Shown here one piece after another: positions 33,329-41,223 of a DNA stretch of 64,000 nt. Position 1 is the first letter of the stretch. Each line of letters opens with the position of its first letter. The notes under the pieces are model-generated. The model was not told the origin of the DNA. It saw only the letters and a list, made by a program, of their open reading frames with translations, and made no database searches. The translations under genes and the position numbers were made by a program. Source of the DNA: Pseudomonas grimontii. Lineage in GTDB: Bacteria > Pseudomonadota > Gammaproteobacteria > Pseudomonadales > Pseudomonadaceae. The stretch covers positions 1 through 64,000 of the forward strand of contig NZ_VFES01000022.1 in NCBI RefSeq assembly GCF_007858185.1, read 5' to 3'.

Positions 33329-34279
33329 TCAGACCAGGCCGCTTTGCAGTGCCAGATCCCAAGGCGGCACGGGGCTGAATCGGGACTTGAGGTATTCCAG
33401 CAGCAATCGGCTGCGCGCATTGGGCTGCTGTTCCAGGCGCAATGCGTAGATCCCGGTGGTCTCCGGGCTGGGCAGGCCGTCTTCGCAAAACAGCGGCAGC
33501 AACTCCCCGCGTACCAGGTACTCACTGGCCAGCCAGGTGGGAAGGTGGGCGATGCCGAGCCCGGCGAGAGCACCCGATAACAGCGCTTCAGCGTTGTTGG
33601 CACTCATGCGGATGCGCCGCGGGCGGTACGTTGCACGGCGCCCATCCATTTCGAAGCGCCACGCGAACATCGGCGCCAGGCCGTCCCAGTCCAGGCCGTC
33701 ATGCTCGCTCAATTCGCGGGGGTGGGCCGGGGTGCCACGGCTTTTCAGGTAGGCCGGACTGGCGCAGGCGATGCGCACGATACTGGCCAGGGGCGTGGCG
33801 ATCAGCCGTGTATCGACGATATGCCCCGCGCGCAGCACCAGGTCGACCTTGCCCAAGTGCGCGCCCTGCATATCGACAAAGCTGTCGATCAGGTGCAGGT
33901 GCACATCCAGCCCCGGGTACACATTCAGAAAGTCCGCGATCACTGGCGCCAGATGCCGTCGACCAAACGCTGCCGGGGCGTCCACGCGAATCAGGCCTTC
34001 GGGTGCATGGCTCAGGGAGGCGGCTTCCGCCCGCGCCAGTTGCAACTCGCTGACGATCCTGCGTGCCCGCTCGGCGAAGGCCAGGCCCGCCGGGGTCGGC
34101 ACCACCGCATGCGTGCTGCGCTGGAACAAGCGGCTGCCCACGGAGCTTTCCAGGCTGTCGATACGCCGCGCCACCGCCGAGGGCGTCAGCGGATGGCGAC
34201 GTGCTGCAGCGGAAAAGCTGCCCGTTTCCAATACATCGAGAAACAGACTCAGTTGATCGGTCAGCGTATGAGGATTCAT
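33329..34279 (-). CDS. LysR-family regulator
   Basis: A 316-residue regulator with an N-terminal helix-turn-helix (FLDVLETGSFSAAARRHPLT, then PSAVARRIDSLESSVGSRLF) and a type 2 periplasmic-binding-like effector domain. The start is ATG 34279 (MNPHTLTDQLSLF). Features such as DAPAAFGRRHLAPVIADFL and ending SRLLLEYLKSRF resemble the CrgA-like group of LysR proteins. It is divergent from the TauE-type exporter gene across 108 bases, the usual place for a LysR regulator's target; the co-inducer is unknown. Confidence 0.9.
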   Translation of the reverse strand: MNPHTLTDQLSLFLDVLETGSFSAAARRHPLTPSAVARRIDSLESSVGSRLFQRSTHAVVPTPAGLAFAERARRIVSELQLARAEAASLSHAPEGLIRVDAPAAFGRRHLAPVIADFLNVYPGLDVHLHLIDSFVDMQGAHLGKVDLVLRAGHIVDTRLIATPLASIVRIACASPAYLKSRGTPAHPRELSEHDGLDWDGLAPMFAWRFEMDGRRATYRPRRIRMSANNAEALLSGALAGLGIAHLPTWLASEYLVRGELLPLFCEDGLPSPETTGIYALRLEQQPNARSRLLLEYLKSRFSPVPPWDLALQSGLV

Positions 34280-34387
34280 CGGCGCGTGCTTGTGCGAGAT
34301 TGGCATAGCCATTGTGCGTTGCTGTGCGTTTCCGCGCCAGAGTCGACTGCGTAGCATGCAGGTCTTGAGAATGGGGAGTAGCGAGCG

Positions 34388-35137
34388 GTGTTGGATTTAG
34401 CGGTGTACCTGGTATTGGGCGTGGCCCTCGGCACGGTGGGTGGCCTGTTTGGTATTGGTGGTGGGCTGATTGCAATCCCGGTACTCGGCGTGTGGTTCGG
34501 CCTGGACCAACAACTTGCCCAAGGCACGGCGCTGGTGATGGTGGTGCCGAACGTGATGCTCGCCCTGTGGCGTTACCACCAGCGCAATCGCATCGAACTG
34601 CGGCACGCGTTGCCCTTGGGCATCATGGGGTTCAGCTTTGCCTGGCTCGGCTCGATCTGGGCCGTGGGGTTGGACGCAGGCGCCATGCGTATTGGCTTTA
34701 TTGCGTTCTTGCTGACACTTTCGGCTTACAACCTGCTGCGCATGTTCACACGTAATGCACCGCCGACGGCCCACATGCGTTACTCCTGGCCCTGGCTTGG
34801 CGTGTTGGGCGCGGTGTCCGGTTCCATGGGCGGTTTGTTCGGAGTTGGCGGCGCGGTGGTGGCCACTCCGGTGCTCACCAGCCTGTTCGGCACCACCCAG
34901 GTCGTCGCCCAAGGGTTGTCCCTGGCCTTGGCGTTGCCCAGCACGGGTGTGACGTTGGCCACTTATGCCTGGCACCACGAGGTGGACTGGATGATCGGCG
35001 TACCGCTCGCCGTTGGCGGCTTGCTCAGTATCAGTTGGGGCGTGAAGGTTGCCCATGCGTTGCCGGAGCGTGTGTTGCGCGGCCTGTTCTGCGGCTTCCT
35101 GGTGCTGTGTGCGGTGATGCTCACCTTTAAAGTCTGA
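34388..35137 (+). CDS. TauE/SafE-type membrane exporter
   Basis: A 249-residue integral membrane protein with about eight helices arranged as two repeats, each starting with a glycine-rich segment: ALGTVGGLFGIGGGLIAIPVL and SGSMGGLFGVGGAVVATPVL (20 residues or fewer each as cited). This duplication defines the TauE/SafE (DUF81) family, which exports sulfite, sulfoacetate or related organosulfur anions. It starts with GTG (34388) after GGGGAG. Transcribed away from a LysR gene; its substrate is unknown. It overlaps the convergent LysR gene at its 3' end by 11 bases. Confidence 0.88.
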   Translation: MLDLAVYLVLGVALGTVGGLFGIGGGLIAIPVLGVWFGLDQQLAQGTALVMVVPNVMLALWRYHQRNRIELRHALPLGIMGFSFAWLGSIWAVGLDAGAMRIGFIAFLLTLSAYNLLRMFTRNAPPTAHMRYSWPWLGVLGAVSGSMGGLFGVGGAVVATPVLTSLFGTTQVVAQGLSLALALPSTGVTLATYAWHHEVDWMIGVPLAVGGLLSISWGVKVAHALPERVLRGLFCGFLVLCAVMLTFKV

Positions 35138-36017
35138 AGCCTTCTAGGATGTATTCGGCCAGGCACTCGGTGATCGGTGAGGTCATTTGCGGGTTACGCA
35201 GCAAGTGCAAATTCATCGAGGGCAGCGGTGGGAAACCCTCGTCGCTGCCGAGTATGCGCAAGTCGTCAGTCACCAGGCTTTCCATGCAGATCATGGCAGC
35301 CAGGCCGGCACTCACGACGGCCTGGATCGCCGCGACGTTGGTGCTGTGGTACGCCAGGCGATAGTCCCGTCCGGTTGCATCCAATGCGGTGCGGGTCCAC
35401 TGCGTGTACACGCAGTCGGCACCGGACACCGCCAAGGGCACGGCATCGTGCTCTTCCACGCAAAAGCAGGGTGCCGCTGCCCACACCATGCGCTCGGTGC
35501 GTAACAGCTCGCCGATTTCCTTGCCGGGCTCGCGGCTGATAACTGTCAGTGCCAGATCCCGTCGCTGCATCAGCACCCTTGACGATTCGCAGTGCAGCTC
35601 GATCTGGATCAGCGGGTAGGCCTTGGAAAACCGCTTGAGGATCCCGGGAAGGAAACGCATCACGTAGTCGTCCGGTGTACCGATACGTACCAACCCCACC
35701 ATATGTGGCTCGCGCAGGGTGTTGAACACCTCGCTGTGGAGCTTCAGGATGCGCCGCGCATAACCCAGCAACACCTGGCCCTCGGGCGTCAGCCGCACCT
35801 GCCTGCCATCGCGCTCGAACAGCTTGCGCTGCAACACGTCTTCTTCCAGACGCTTCATCTGCATGCTCACCGCCGATTGGGTGCGGTTAACCAGTTCACC
35901 GGCGCGGGTGAAACCGCCCTGGTCGGCGATGGCGACGAAGGTACGCAGCACTTCAGTGTCGATACTCGGGTAGCCGGACAATTGATCAATCTCCGAGATG
36001 TATTGCATAAGAAACAT
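35127..36017 (-). CDS. LysR-family regulator, LrhA/HexA-like
   Basis: A 296-residue regulator. The helix-turn-helix is TFVAIADQGGFTRAGELVNR followed by TQSAVSMQMKRLEEDVLQRK, which fits the LrhA/PtrR group. Its effector domain includes RIGTPDDYVMRFLPGIL and HSTNVAAIQAVVSAGLAA. The start ATG 36017 has no clear ribosome binding site, so ATG 36008 is possible. It diverges from the DUF1127 gene (61 bases), which may be a target, and converges with the exporter gene. No ligand can be inferred. Confidence 0.88.
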   Translation of the reverse strand: MFLMQYISEIDQLSGYPSIDTEVLRTFVAIADQGGFTRAGELVNRTQSAVSMQMKRLEEDVLQRKLFERDGRQVRLTPEGQVLLGYARRILKLHSEVFNTLREPHMVGLVRIGTPDDYVMRFLPGILKRFSKAYPLIQIELHCESSRVLMQRRDLALTVISREPGKEIGELLRTERMVWAAAPCFCVEEHDAVPLAVSGADCVYTQWTRTALDATGRDYRLAYHSTNVAAIQAVVSAGLAAMICMESLVTDDLRILGSDEGFPPLPSMNLHLLRNPQMTSPITECLAEYILEGFRL

Positions 36018-36078
36018 TCGTTGGATTGATCATATTGCACGGCACACACTTGCGTCATCCCCACTGGAGGGCGAGAAG

Positions 36079-36285
36079 ATGAAAGGTCAGAAAGGTTTTG
36101 TGTTGATCGCCAAGCGGCCGTTTTCCGGGCTACTGCGGGTGGTATTTCGGTGGCAGGTGTTGCGCCACGAACGGCTGATGCTGGCGAGCATGAGCGATGA
36201 TGCGCTCAAGGACATCGGCCTCAGCCGTGCCGATGTGGAGCAGGAGAGCCATCGGCATTTCTGGGAAGATCCGCTGCGAAAATGA
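36079..36285 (+). CDS. DUF1127 small basic protein
   Basis: A 68-residue protein with a C-terminal DUF1127 (YjiS-like) motif: RHERLMLASMSDDALKDIGL followed by SRADVEQESHRHFW. GGAGG precedes the ATG at 36079. DUF1127 proteins are small, arginine-rich regulators, some of which bind RNA or take part in phosphate and carbon metabolism. It is divergent from the LrhA-like regulator and probably a single-gene transcript. Confidence 0.88.
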   Translation: MKGQKGFVLIAKRPFSGLLRVVFRWQVLRHERLMLASMSDDALKDIGLSRADVEQESHRHFWEDPLRK

Positions 36286-36330
36286 CCGCGGATACAGTAG
36301 GGTAGGTCGCGAGCATTCAAGGAGATTCCC

Positions 36331-37551
36331 ATGCCCGCCGACTTGTCCTTTTCCCTCAAGCAAGCTCGACGCATGGCGCTGGCGGCCCAGGGATTTTCCG
36401 GGCGCCAGGCGCCCGCACTGATAAAAGCTGCGCACCTCAACCGCGTGATCGAGCGCTTGGGCGTGGTGCAGATTGACTCGGTCAATGCGCTGGTGCGCTC
36501 TCATTACCTGCCGCTGTTTTCCCGCCTGGGCAATTACTCCCCGTTGTTGCTTGAACAAGCGGCTTGGAGCCAGGGCCGGCGGCGTTCCCTGTTTGAGTAT
36601 TGGGGGCACGAGGCCTCGTTGCTGCCGATGGCGTTGTACCCGTTGATGCGTTGGCGTATGGAGCGGGCGCAAGAGGGGCGTGGTATCTATTCGCAGATGG
36701 CGCGCTTTGGTCGTGAGCAGCAGGCCACGATCCAGCGCGTTTTGCAGACCGTCGAACAGCAGGGCGCGCTGGGCGCGGGCAGTTTGTCGACCCGCGAAGA
36801 ACGGGCCGGACCCTGGTGGGACTGGAGCGATGAAAAACATGCGCTGGAGTGGCTGTTCGCCGCCGGCCTGGTTACCGTTGCCGGCAGGCGTGGTTTCGAG
36901 CGGCTCTACGACTTGCCCGAGCGTGTCATCCCTGGCGACATCCTCCGGCAGGCACCGTTGGCCGAGGCCGAGGCCCAACGTGGCTTGCTCCTGCACAGCG
37001 CCACCGCCTTAGGTGTAGGCACCGAAAAAGACCTGCGCGACTACTTCCGCCTTGACCCCGCCGACAGTCGCAGTCGCCTCGCGGAGTTGGTCGAGGACGG
37101 GCAATTGCAGGTTTGCCAGGTGCAAGGCTGGAAGCAAGCGGCATATTGCCTGCCCGCGCCCAACGTGCCACGCAAGGTGTCGGCCAGCGCATTGCTGTCG
37201 CCCTTCGACTCGCTGGTCTGGGAGCGCAGCCGCACCGAGCGCTTGTTCGATTTCCGCTACCGGCTGGAGATCTACACCCCGCAAGACAAGCGGGTGTACG
37301 GCTACTACGTGCTGCCGTTTTTGCACCACGAGCGGATCGTTGCACGGATCGACCTGCGGGCCGAACGCGCCAACGGGCGCCTGGCCGTGCATGCGGTGCA
37401 TGAGGAAGAGCCGGGGCTGGATGAGGAGGGGATGTTGGCGCTGGCGTTGAACCTGCGGCAAATGGCCGACTGGCTGGGGCTCGAACATATCCAGCTCAAT
37501 TGCCAGCGGTCGAGTGCCGACCGGTTGCGGTTAGCCATGCTGCACTTGTAG
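36331..37551 (+). CDS. YcaQ/AlkZ-type winged-helix DNA glycosylase
   Basis: A 406-residue protein of the HTH_42 superfamily, which excises alkylated or crosslinked bases. The catalytic QxD motif is seen as VVQIDSVNAL (about residues 46-55), and further family markers are RSHYLPLFSRLGNY, YWGHEASLLP, RLYDLPERVIP and LLSPFDSLVWERSRTERLFD. The Gln-x-Asp form is that of YcaQ, which opens interstrand crosslinks, and AlkX. Length is normal. Start MPADLSFSLKQARR; the GGAG site is near 36322. It is followed by a long REP pair. Confidence 0.88.
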   Translation: MPADLSFSLKQARRMALAAQGFSGRQAPALIKAAHLNRVIERLGVVQIDSVNALVRSHYLPLFSRLGNYSPLLLEQAAWSQGRRRSLFEYWGHEASLLPMALYPLMRWRMERAQEGRGIYSQMARFGREQQATIQRVLQTVEQQGALGAGSLSTREERAGPWWDWSDEKHALEWLFAAGLVTVAGRRGFERLYDLPERVIPGDILRQAPLAEAEAQRGLLLHSATALGVGTEKDLRDYFRLDPADSRSRLAELVEDGQLQVCQVQGWKQAAYCLPAPNVPRKVSASALLSPFDSLVWERSRTERLFDFRYRLEIYTPQDKRVYGYYVLPFLHHERIVARIDLRAERANGRLAVHAVHEEEPGLDEEGMLALALNLRQMADWLGLEHIQLNCQRSSADRLRLAMLHL

Positions 37552-37566
37552 GAGGAAGGTACTTTC

Positions 37567-37698
37567 GTGGCGAGCGGGCTTGCCCCGCGTTGGGCTGCGA
37601 AGCAGCCCCAGTAAGATCACTGAAGGGGTTCAGGCGCAATTGCGGCGTGGGTTTTGGGGCGGCTTCGCCACCCAACGCGGGGCAAGCCCGCTCGCCAC
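37567..37698. repeat. REP doublet with 28-bp perfect inverted arms
   Basis: The left arm (37567-37594, begins GTGGCGAGCGGGCTTGCCCC) and right arm (37671-37698, ends GGGGCAAGCCCGCTCGCCAC) are exact inverted copies. Inner segments GGGCTGCGAAGCAGCCCC and GGGGCGGCTTCGCC add more pairing. This is a REPIN-like element of pseudomonads, which is moved by RAYT transposases elsewhere in such genomes. Confidence 0.85.
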
Positions 37699-37724
37699 AA
37701 CAAGCCCTATTTTCCACACGTCTG

Positions 37725-39071
37725 CTAGCGCTTGACCTGCTTCAAAGTCTCGGCAATCAGGAACGCCAACTCCAGCGACTGGTCGGCGTTCATCCGTGGG
37801 TCGCAATGGGTGTGGTAGCGGTCCGACAAGCCATCTTCAGTGATCGGCCGCGCGCCGCCGATGCACTCGGTGACGTTCTGCCCGGTCATCTCGATATGAA
37901 TCCCGCCGGCATACGTGCCCTCGGCCTGGTGCACCTGGAAGAACTCCTTGACCTCGCCGAGGATCTGCGCGAAGTCGCGGGTCTTGTAGCCGCTGCTGGC
38001 CTTGATGGTGTTGCCGTGCATCGGGTCGGAGCTCCACAGCACCTGCTTGCCTTCGCGCTGCACGGCGCGAATCAGGTTGGGCAGATGGTCGCCGACTTTG
38101 CCTGCGCCCATGCGCGCGATCAGGTTGAGGCGGCCGGGGTCGTTGTCGGGGTTGAGGATGTCGATCAGGCGGATCAGGTCATCCGGGTTCATGCTCGGGC
38201 CGACTTTGACGCCGATCGGGTTGTTCACCCCGCGCAGGAACTCGACATGAGCGCCATCCAACTGACGGGTGCGGTCGCCGATCCACAGCATGTGGGCCGA
38301 GCAGTCGTAGTAGTCGTTGGTCAGGCTGTCGCGGCGCACGAAGGCTTGTTCGTAGTTGAGCAGCAGCGCTTCATGGGCGGTGAAAAAGCTGGTTTCGCGC
38401 AGTTGCGGTGAGCTGTCCATGCCGCAGGCACGCATGAAGGCCAGGGTTTCGTCGATGCGGTCGGCCAACTGGCTGTATTTTTCGGCCAGGGCGGAGTTGG
38501 CGATAAAGTCCAGGTTCCACTTGTGCACCTGGTGCAGGTCGGCAAAACCGCCCTGGGCAAACGCGCGTAGCAGGTTGAGGGTGGCGGTGGACTGGTGGTA
38601 GGACTGCAGCAGGCGGTCCGGGTCCGGCACGCGGCTTTTTTCGTCGAAGCCGATGCCGTTGACGATATCGCCACGGTAGGCGGGCAGGGTGATGCCGTCG
38701 ATGGTCTCATCGTTGGCCGAGCGCGGCTTGGCGAACTGGCCGGCCATGCGCCCGACTTTCACCACCGGGCAGCCGGCGGCGAAGGTCATCACAATGGCCA
38801 TCTGCAGCAGCACCTTGAAGGTGTCGCGGATTTTTGCGGCGGAGAACTCGGCAAAGCTCTCGGCGCAGTCGCCACCTTGCAGCAGGAACGCGCGACCCTG
38901 GGTCACCTCGGCAAACTGACGGCGCAACTCGCGGGCTTCCCCGGCAAACACCAGCGGCGGATAGCTGGCCAGGCTCTGCTCTACGTGCAACAAGTGCGCA
39001 GCGTCCGGGTACTGGGGTTGTTGCTGGATTGGCAGGGCGCGCCAGCTGTCGGGGCTCCAGGGTTGGCTCAT
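37725..39071 (-). CDS. Class II DAHP synthase
   Basis: A 448-residue plant-type (class II) DAHP synthase, the same reaction as the class I enzyme at 22.7 kb. Start ATG 39071 (MSQPWSPDSWRALPI) is preferred to ATG 39074 because the GAG element is better spaced. Motifs: LLQGGDCAESFAEF, VVKVGRMAGQFAKPRS, ITLPAYRGD, NPIGVKVGPSM, VLWSSDPMHGNTI and GGARPITEDGL, holding the metal ligands and phosphate-binding residues. In pseudomonads class II forms can feed secondary metabolites as well as aromatic amino acids, but no secondary-metabolite genes lie beside it here. Confidence 0.94.
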   Translation of the reverse strand: MSQPWSPDSWRALPIQQQPQYPDAAHLLHVEQSLASYPPLVFAGEARELRRQFAEVTQGRAFLLQGGDCAESFAEFSAAKIRDTFKVLLQMAIVMTFAAGCPVVKVGRMAGQFAKPRSANDETIDGITLPAYRGDIVNGIGFDEKSRVPDPDRLLQSYHQSTATLNLLRAFAQGGFADLHQVHKWNLDFIANSALAEKYSQLADRIDETLAFMRACGMDSSPQLRETSFFTAHEALLLNYEQAFVRRDSLTNDYYDCSAHMLWIGDRTRQLDGAHVEFLRGVNNPIGVKVGPSMNPDDLIRLIDILNPDNDPGRLNLIARMGAGKVGDHLPNLIRAVQREGKQVLWSSDPMHGNTIKASSGYKTRDFAQILGEVKEFFQVHQAEGTYAGGIHIEMTGQNVTECIGGARPITEDGLSDRYHTHCDPRMNADQSLELAFLIAETLKQVKR

Positions 39072-39195
39072 CATGAACTCGATTGGGTGGTTGACGGTGG
39101 GGCGCCAATGTTATCAGTAATTAGTGCGTGACCTGTTGCCGCCGGTTGGCCGACAATCGCGCCTTTACCGTGCGGTAAACCCTTTAGGAGTAGTG

Positions 39196-39951
39196 ATGAC
39201 CGAGGAGCGTGTCGAGCGCCTGCTGGCCGAAGTCCATGATGATTTCGGCATGATCCGTGTGCTCGAGGTGGCCGATTACCGGTTTCTCGAGTTTGGCGAC
39301 GCCATCGAGCAAAGCTGCGTGTTCACCGCTGACCCGAGCTGGCTGGAGTACGACTACACCCGTGCGATGCTGATCGGTGCGTTGTGCCATGAGCAGCCGG
39401 AGAGCGCGCTGTTCCTCGGCCTGGGAGCGGGTACGTTGACCCAGGCGTGCCTCAAGTTCCTGCCGCTGGAAGATGTCGAAGCCATCGAGCTACGCCCCGA
39501 TGTGCCGCGCCTGGCCATCGAATACTTGGGGCTGGATGATGATCCGCGTCTGTATATCCGCATCGGCGACGCCTTGGAATTGTTGGAGACCGCTGAATCG
39601 GCGGACCTGATTTTCGTCGACCTCTACACGGATGTCGGCCCCGGCGTCGGACACCTGGCCTGGACCTTCCTGGAAAACTGCCAGAAGAAACTCAACCCTG
39701 GCGGTTGGCTGGTGATCAACCAGTGGGCGACCGATGATGGCAAACCCTTGGGCGCGGCGTTGCTGCGTGGTCTGTACCACCGGCATTACTGGGAACTGCC
39801 GGTGAAGGAGGGCAATGTGATCCTATTGGTGCCTTCGGATCTGGACCAGGCGCTGGATCTTGATGCGCTCTGGGGGCGCGCCGAAGCCCTCGCACCGCGA
39901 TTGGGGTATTCGTTGCAGTCGTTGATCAAGGCGATTCGGCCGGCTACTTAG
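39196..39951 (+). CDS. Spermidine-synthase-like methyltransferase-fold protein
   Basis: A 251-residue protein of the spermidine synthase superfamily. Start ATG 39196 (MTEERVERLLAEV), with GGAG five bases upstream. The nucleotide-binding loop is ALFLGLGAGTLTQACLKFL, followed by VEAIELRPDVPRLAIEYLG and the acidic DLIFVDLYTDVGPG. It lacks the N-terminal strand domain size and some putrescine-binding residues of true SpeE, so it is probably a distant relative with an unknown amine acceptor. Confidence 0.82.
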   Translation: MTEERVERLLAEVHDDFGMIRVLEVADYRFLEFGDAIEQSCVFTADPSWLEYDYTRAMLIGALCHEQPESALFLGLGAGTLTQACLKFLPLEDVEAIELRPDVPRLAIEYLGLDDDPRLYIRIGDALELLETAESADLIFVDLYTDVGPGVGHLAWTFLENCQKKLNPGGWLVINQWATDDGKPLGAALLRGLYHRHYWELPVKEGNVILLVPSDLDQALDLDALWGRAEALAPRLGYSLQSLIKAIRPAT

Positions 39952-39955
39952 TCTT

Positions 39956-40010
39956 AGTCGCCTGTACCGACGCCATCGACTTGCCCCCGATGGCGTCGGT
40001 ACAGGCGACT
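39956..40010. terminator. Perfect 23-bp inverted repeat between convergent genes
   Basis: Arms 39956-39978 and 39988-40010 are exact inverted copies with a 9-base loop, lying between the TAG of the spermidine-synthase-like gene and the TGA of the crotonase gene, the latter starting inside the right arm. There is no T-run, so it may act as an RNA-stabilising or pausing hairpin rather than a simple terminator. Confidence 0.6.
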
Positions 40011-40801
40011 CAAATACCCTTGAACACCCCCGGTCGCTTCTCGACCATCGCTCGCACGCCTTCCTTGGCATCCTCGCTGTTCAGCAATTTATCCACCATC
40101 GGCGGCAGCGCGGCCGCCGCAACAGTTTCGCCTTCCATACGTGCCCGGCGGGACGACATCAAGGTGGCCTGGACGCCGAGCGGCGCCTGGCGCGCGATGC
40201 GACTGGCGAGTTCGATGGCGCGGGGCAGCAGGTCTTCACTGGCCATTACTTCCTGCACCAAACCCAGGCGCAGGGCTTCATGGGCGTCGAACTCATCGCC
40301 GGTGAGCAGCCAGCGCATTGCGTTGCCCCAGCCGGCGATCTGATGAAAACGCAATGTCGCACCCCCAAACGGAAAAATCCCACGTTGTACTTCCATCTGC
40401 GCAAAGCGGGTATTGCTCGCGCACACATTAATATCCGCAGCGAGCATCAACTCGATACCGATGGTCAGGCAGTAGCCCTGGGCCGCGACGATCACCGGTT
40501 TACTGACCCTGGGGCCTGCGAAAACGCCCCACGGATCGCAACCTCCCAGTGGGGGTTGCCAGCCTCCCGCCATCACGCCACTGACATTGGCCAGGTCCAG
40601 GCCAGCGGTGAAGTGGTCGCCGTGGGCAAATACTACGGCCACCCGTGCTTCGTCATTTCGATCAAATTCGCCATAAGCCAGGCTCAGTTCATTGAGCAAA
40701 TCCAGGTCAAAGGCGTTGCGCTTGGCGACCCGATCCAGGCCCAACAGCAGGACATGGCCCTGGAGTTCACGGCTGACGCGGCTGCGGTTGGCTTGATTCA
40801 T
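40010..40801 (-). CDS. Enoyl-CoA hydratase/isomerase family protein (crotonase fold)
   Basis: A 263-residue crotonase. Start ATG 40801 (MNQANRSRVSRELQG). The oxyanion region is HGDHFTAGLDLANV and the second loop IVAAQGYCLTIGIELMLAADI, with FAQMEVQRGIFPFGGATLRF after it. The usual catalytic Glu pair is only partly evident (the second position is GIFPFGG where hydratases have GxxPxxGGT), so the exact reaction is uncertain: an isomerase or hydratase on acyl-CoA. No beta-oxidation partner is adjacent. Confidence 0.87.
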   Translation of the reverse strand: MNQANRSRVSRELQGHVLLLGLDRVAKRNAFDLDLLNELSLAYGEFDRNDEARVAVVFAHGDHFTAGLDLANVSGVMAGGWQPPLGGCDPWGVFAGPRVSKPVIVAAQGYCLTIGIELMLAADINVCASNTRFAQMEVQRGIFPFGGATLRFHQIAGWGNAMRWLLTGDEFDAHEALRLGLVQEVMASEDLLPRAIELASRIARQAPLGVQATLMSSRRARMEGETVAAAALPPMVDKLLNSEDAKEGVRAMVEKRPGVFKGI

Positions 40802-41223
40802 CGGGTGTTCCCTCGGGCGCAATGAAGGGTTTCAGACCAAAGGGTCTCGATGCTGGGTGAACCGTTTAAGCGTGATGACCAACAGGGCCGGGCCTTTGAA
40901 AAATAGACCCTGGCGCGCTTATCTGCAAAGACTGTGATGCAGCGCGGTTTATCGGCGCCTGGCGATAAAAAAAGCTCCCTTTTTCAGGTATTTCCGGTAT
41001 AGTGCGCGCCGGCCTTTAACCGGGCCGCGTTTAGGTAGCGCAATTCCCCGAAGTCAGCTTCGGCTGCACGTCCGCACAGCGGACTCTCCCTTGACGAATC
41101 TTTTTCATTCATTCGTTTTCGCAAATCCCCGCCGACAAAGCAGCCAGGGCGACTCTTGAGTCTCAACACGGCATGCGCAGCTTTGGAGCATGGGTCTTTG
41201 CGGATGCACTTAGAGGCAGACCC
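40802..41223 (+). promoter_or_regulatory. Promoter and long structured leader of the DEAD-box helicase gene
   Basis: About 420 bases without a gene. A -10 element TATAGT (40998-41003) would start a transcript near 41010 and give a leader of about 215 bases. The leader contains CCGAAG/CTTCGG (41048-41053 with 41058-41063), GTCCGC/GCGGAC (41070-41075 with 41079-41084), CATGC/GCATG (41172-41176 with 41188-41192), and GGGTCT/AGACCC (41192-41197 with 41218-41223), the last abutting the start codon with the AGAGG binding site in its loop. Long leaders with such folds are known on cold-induced csdA/deaD mRNAs; regulation here is inference. Confidence 0.5.
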
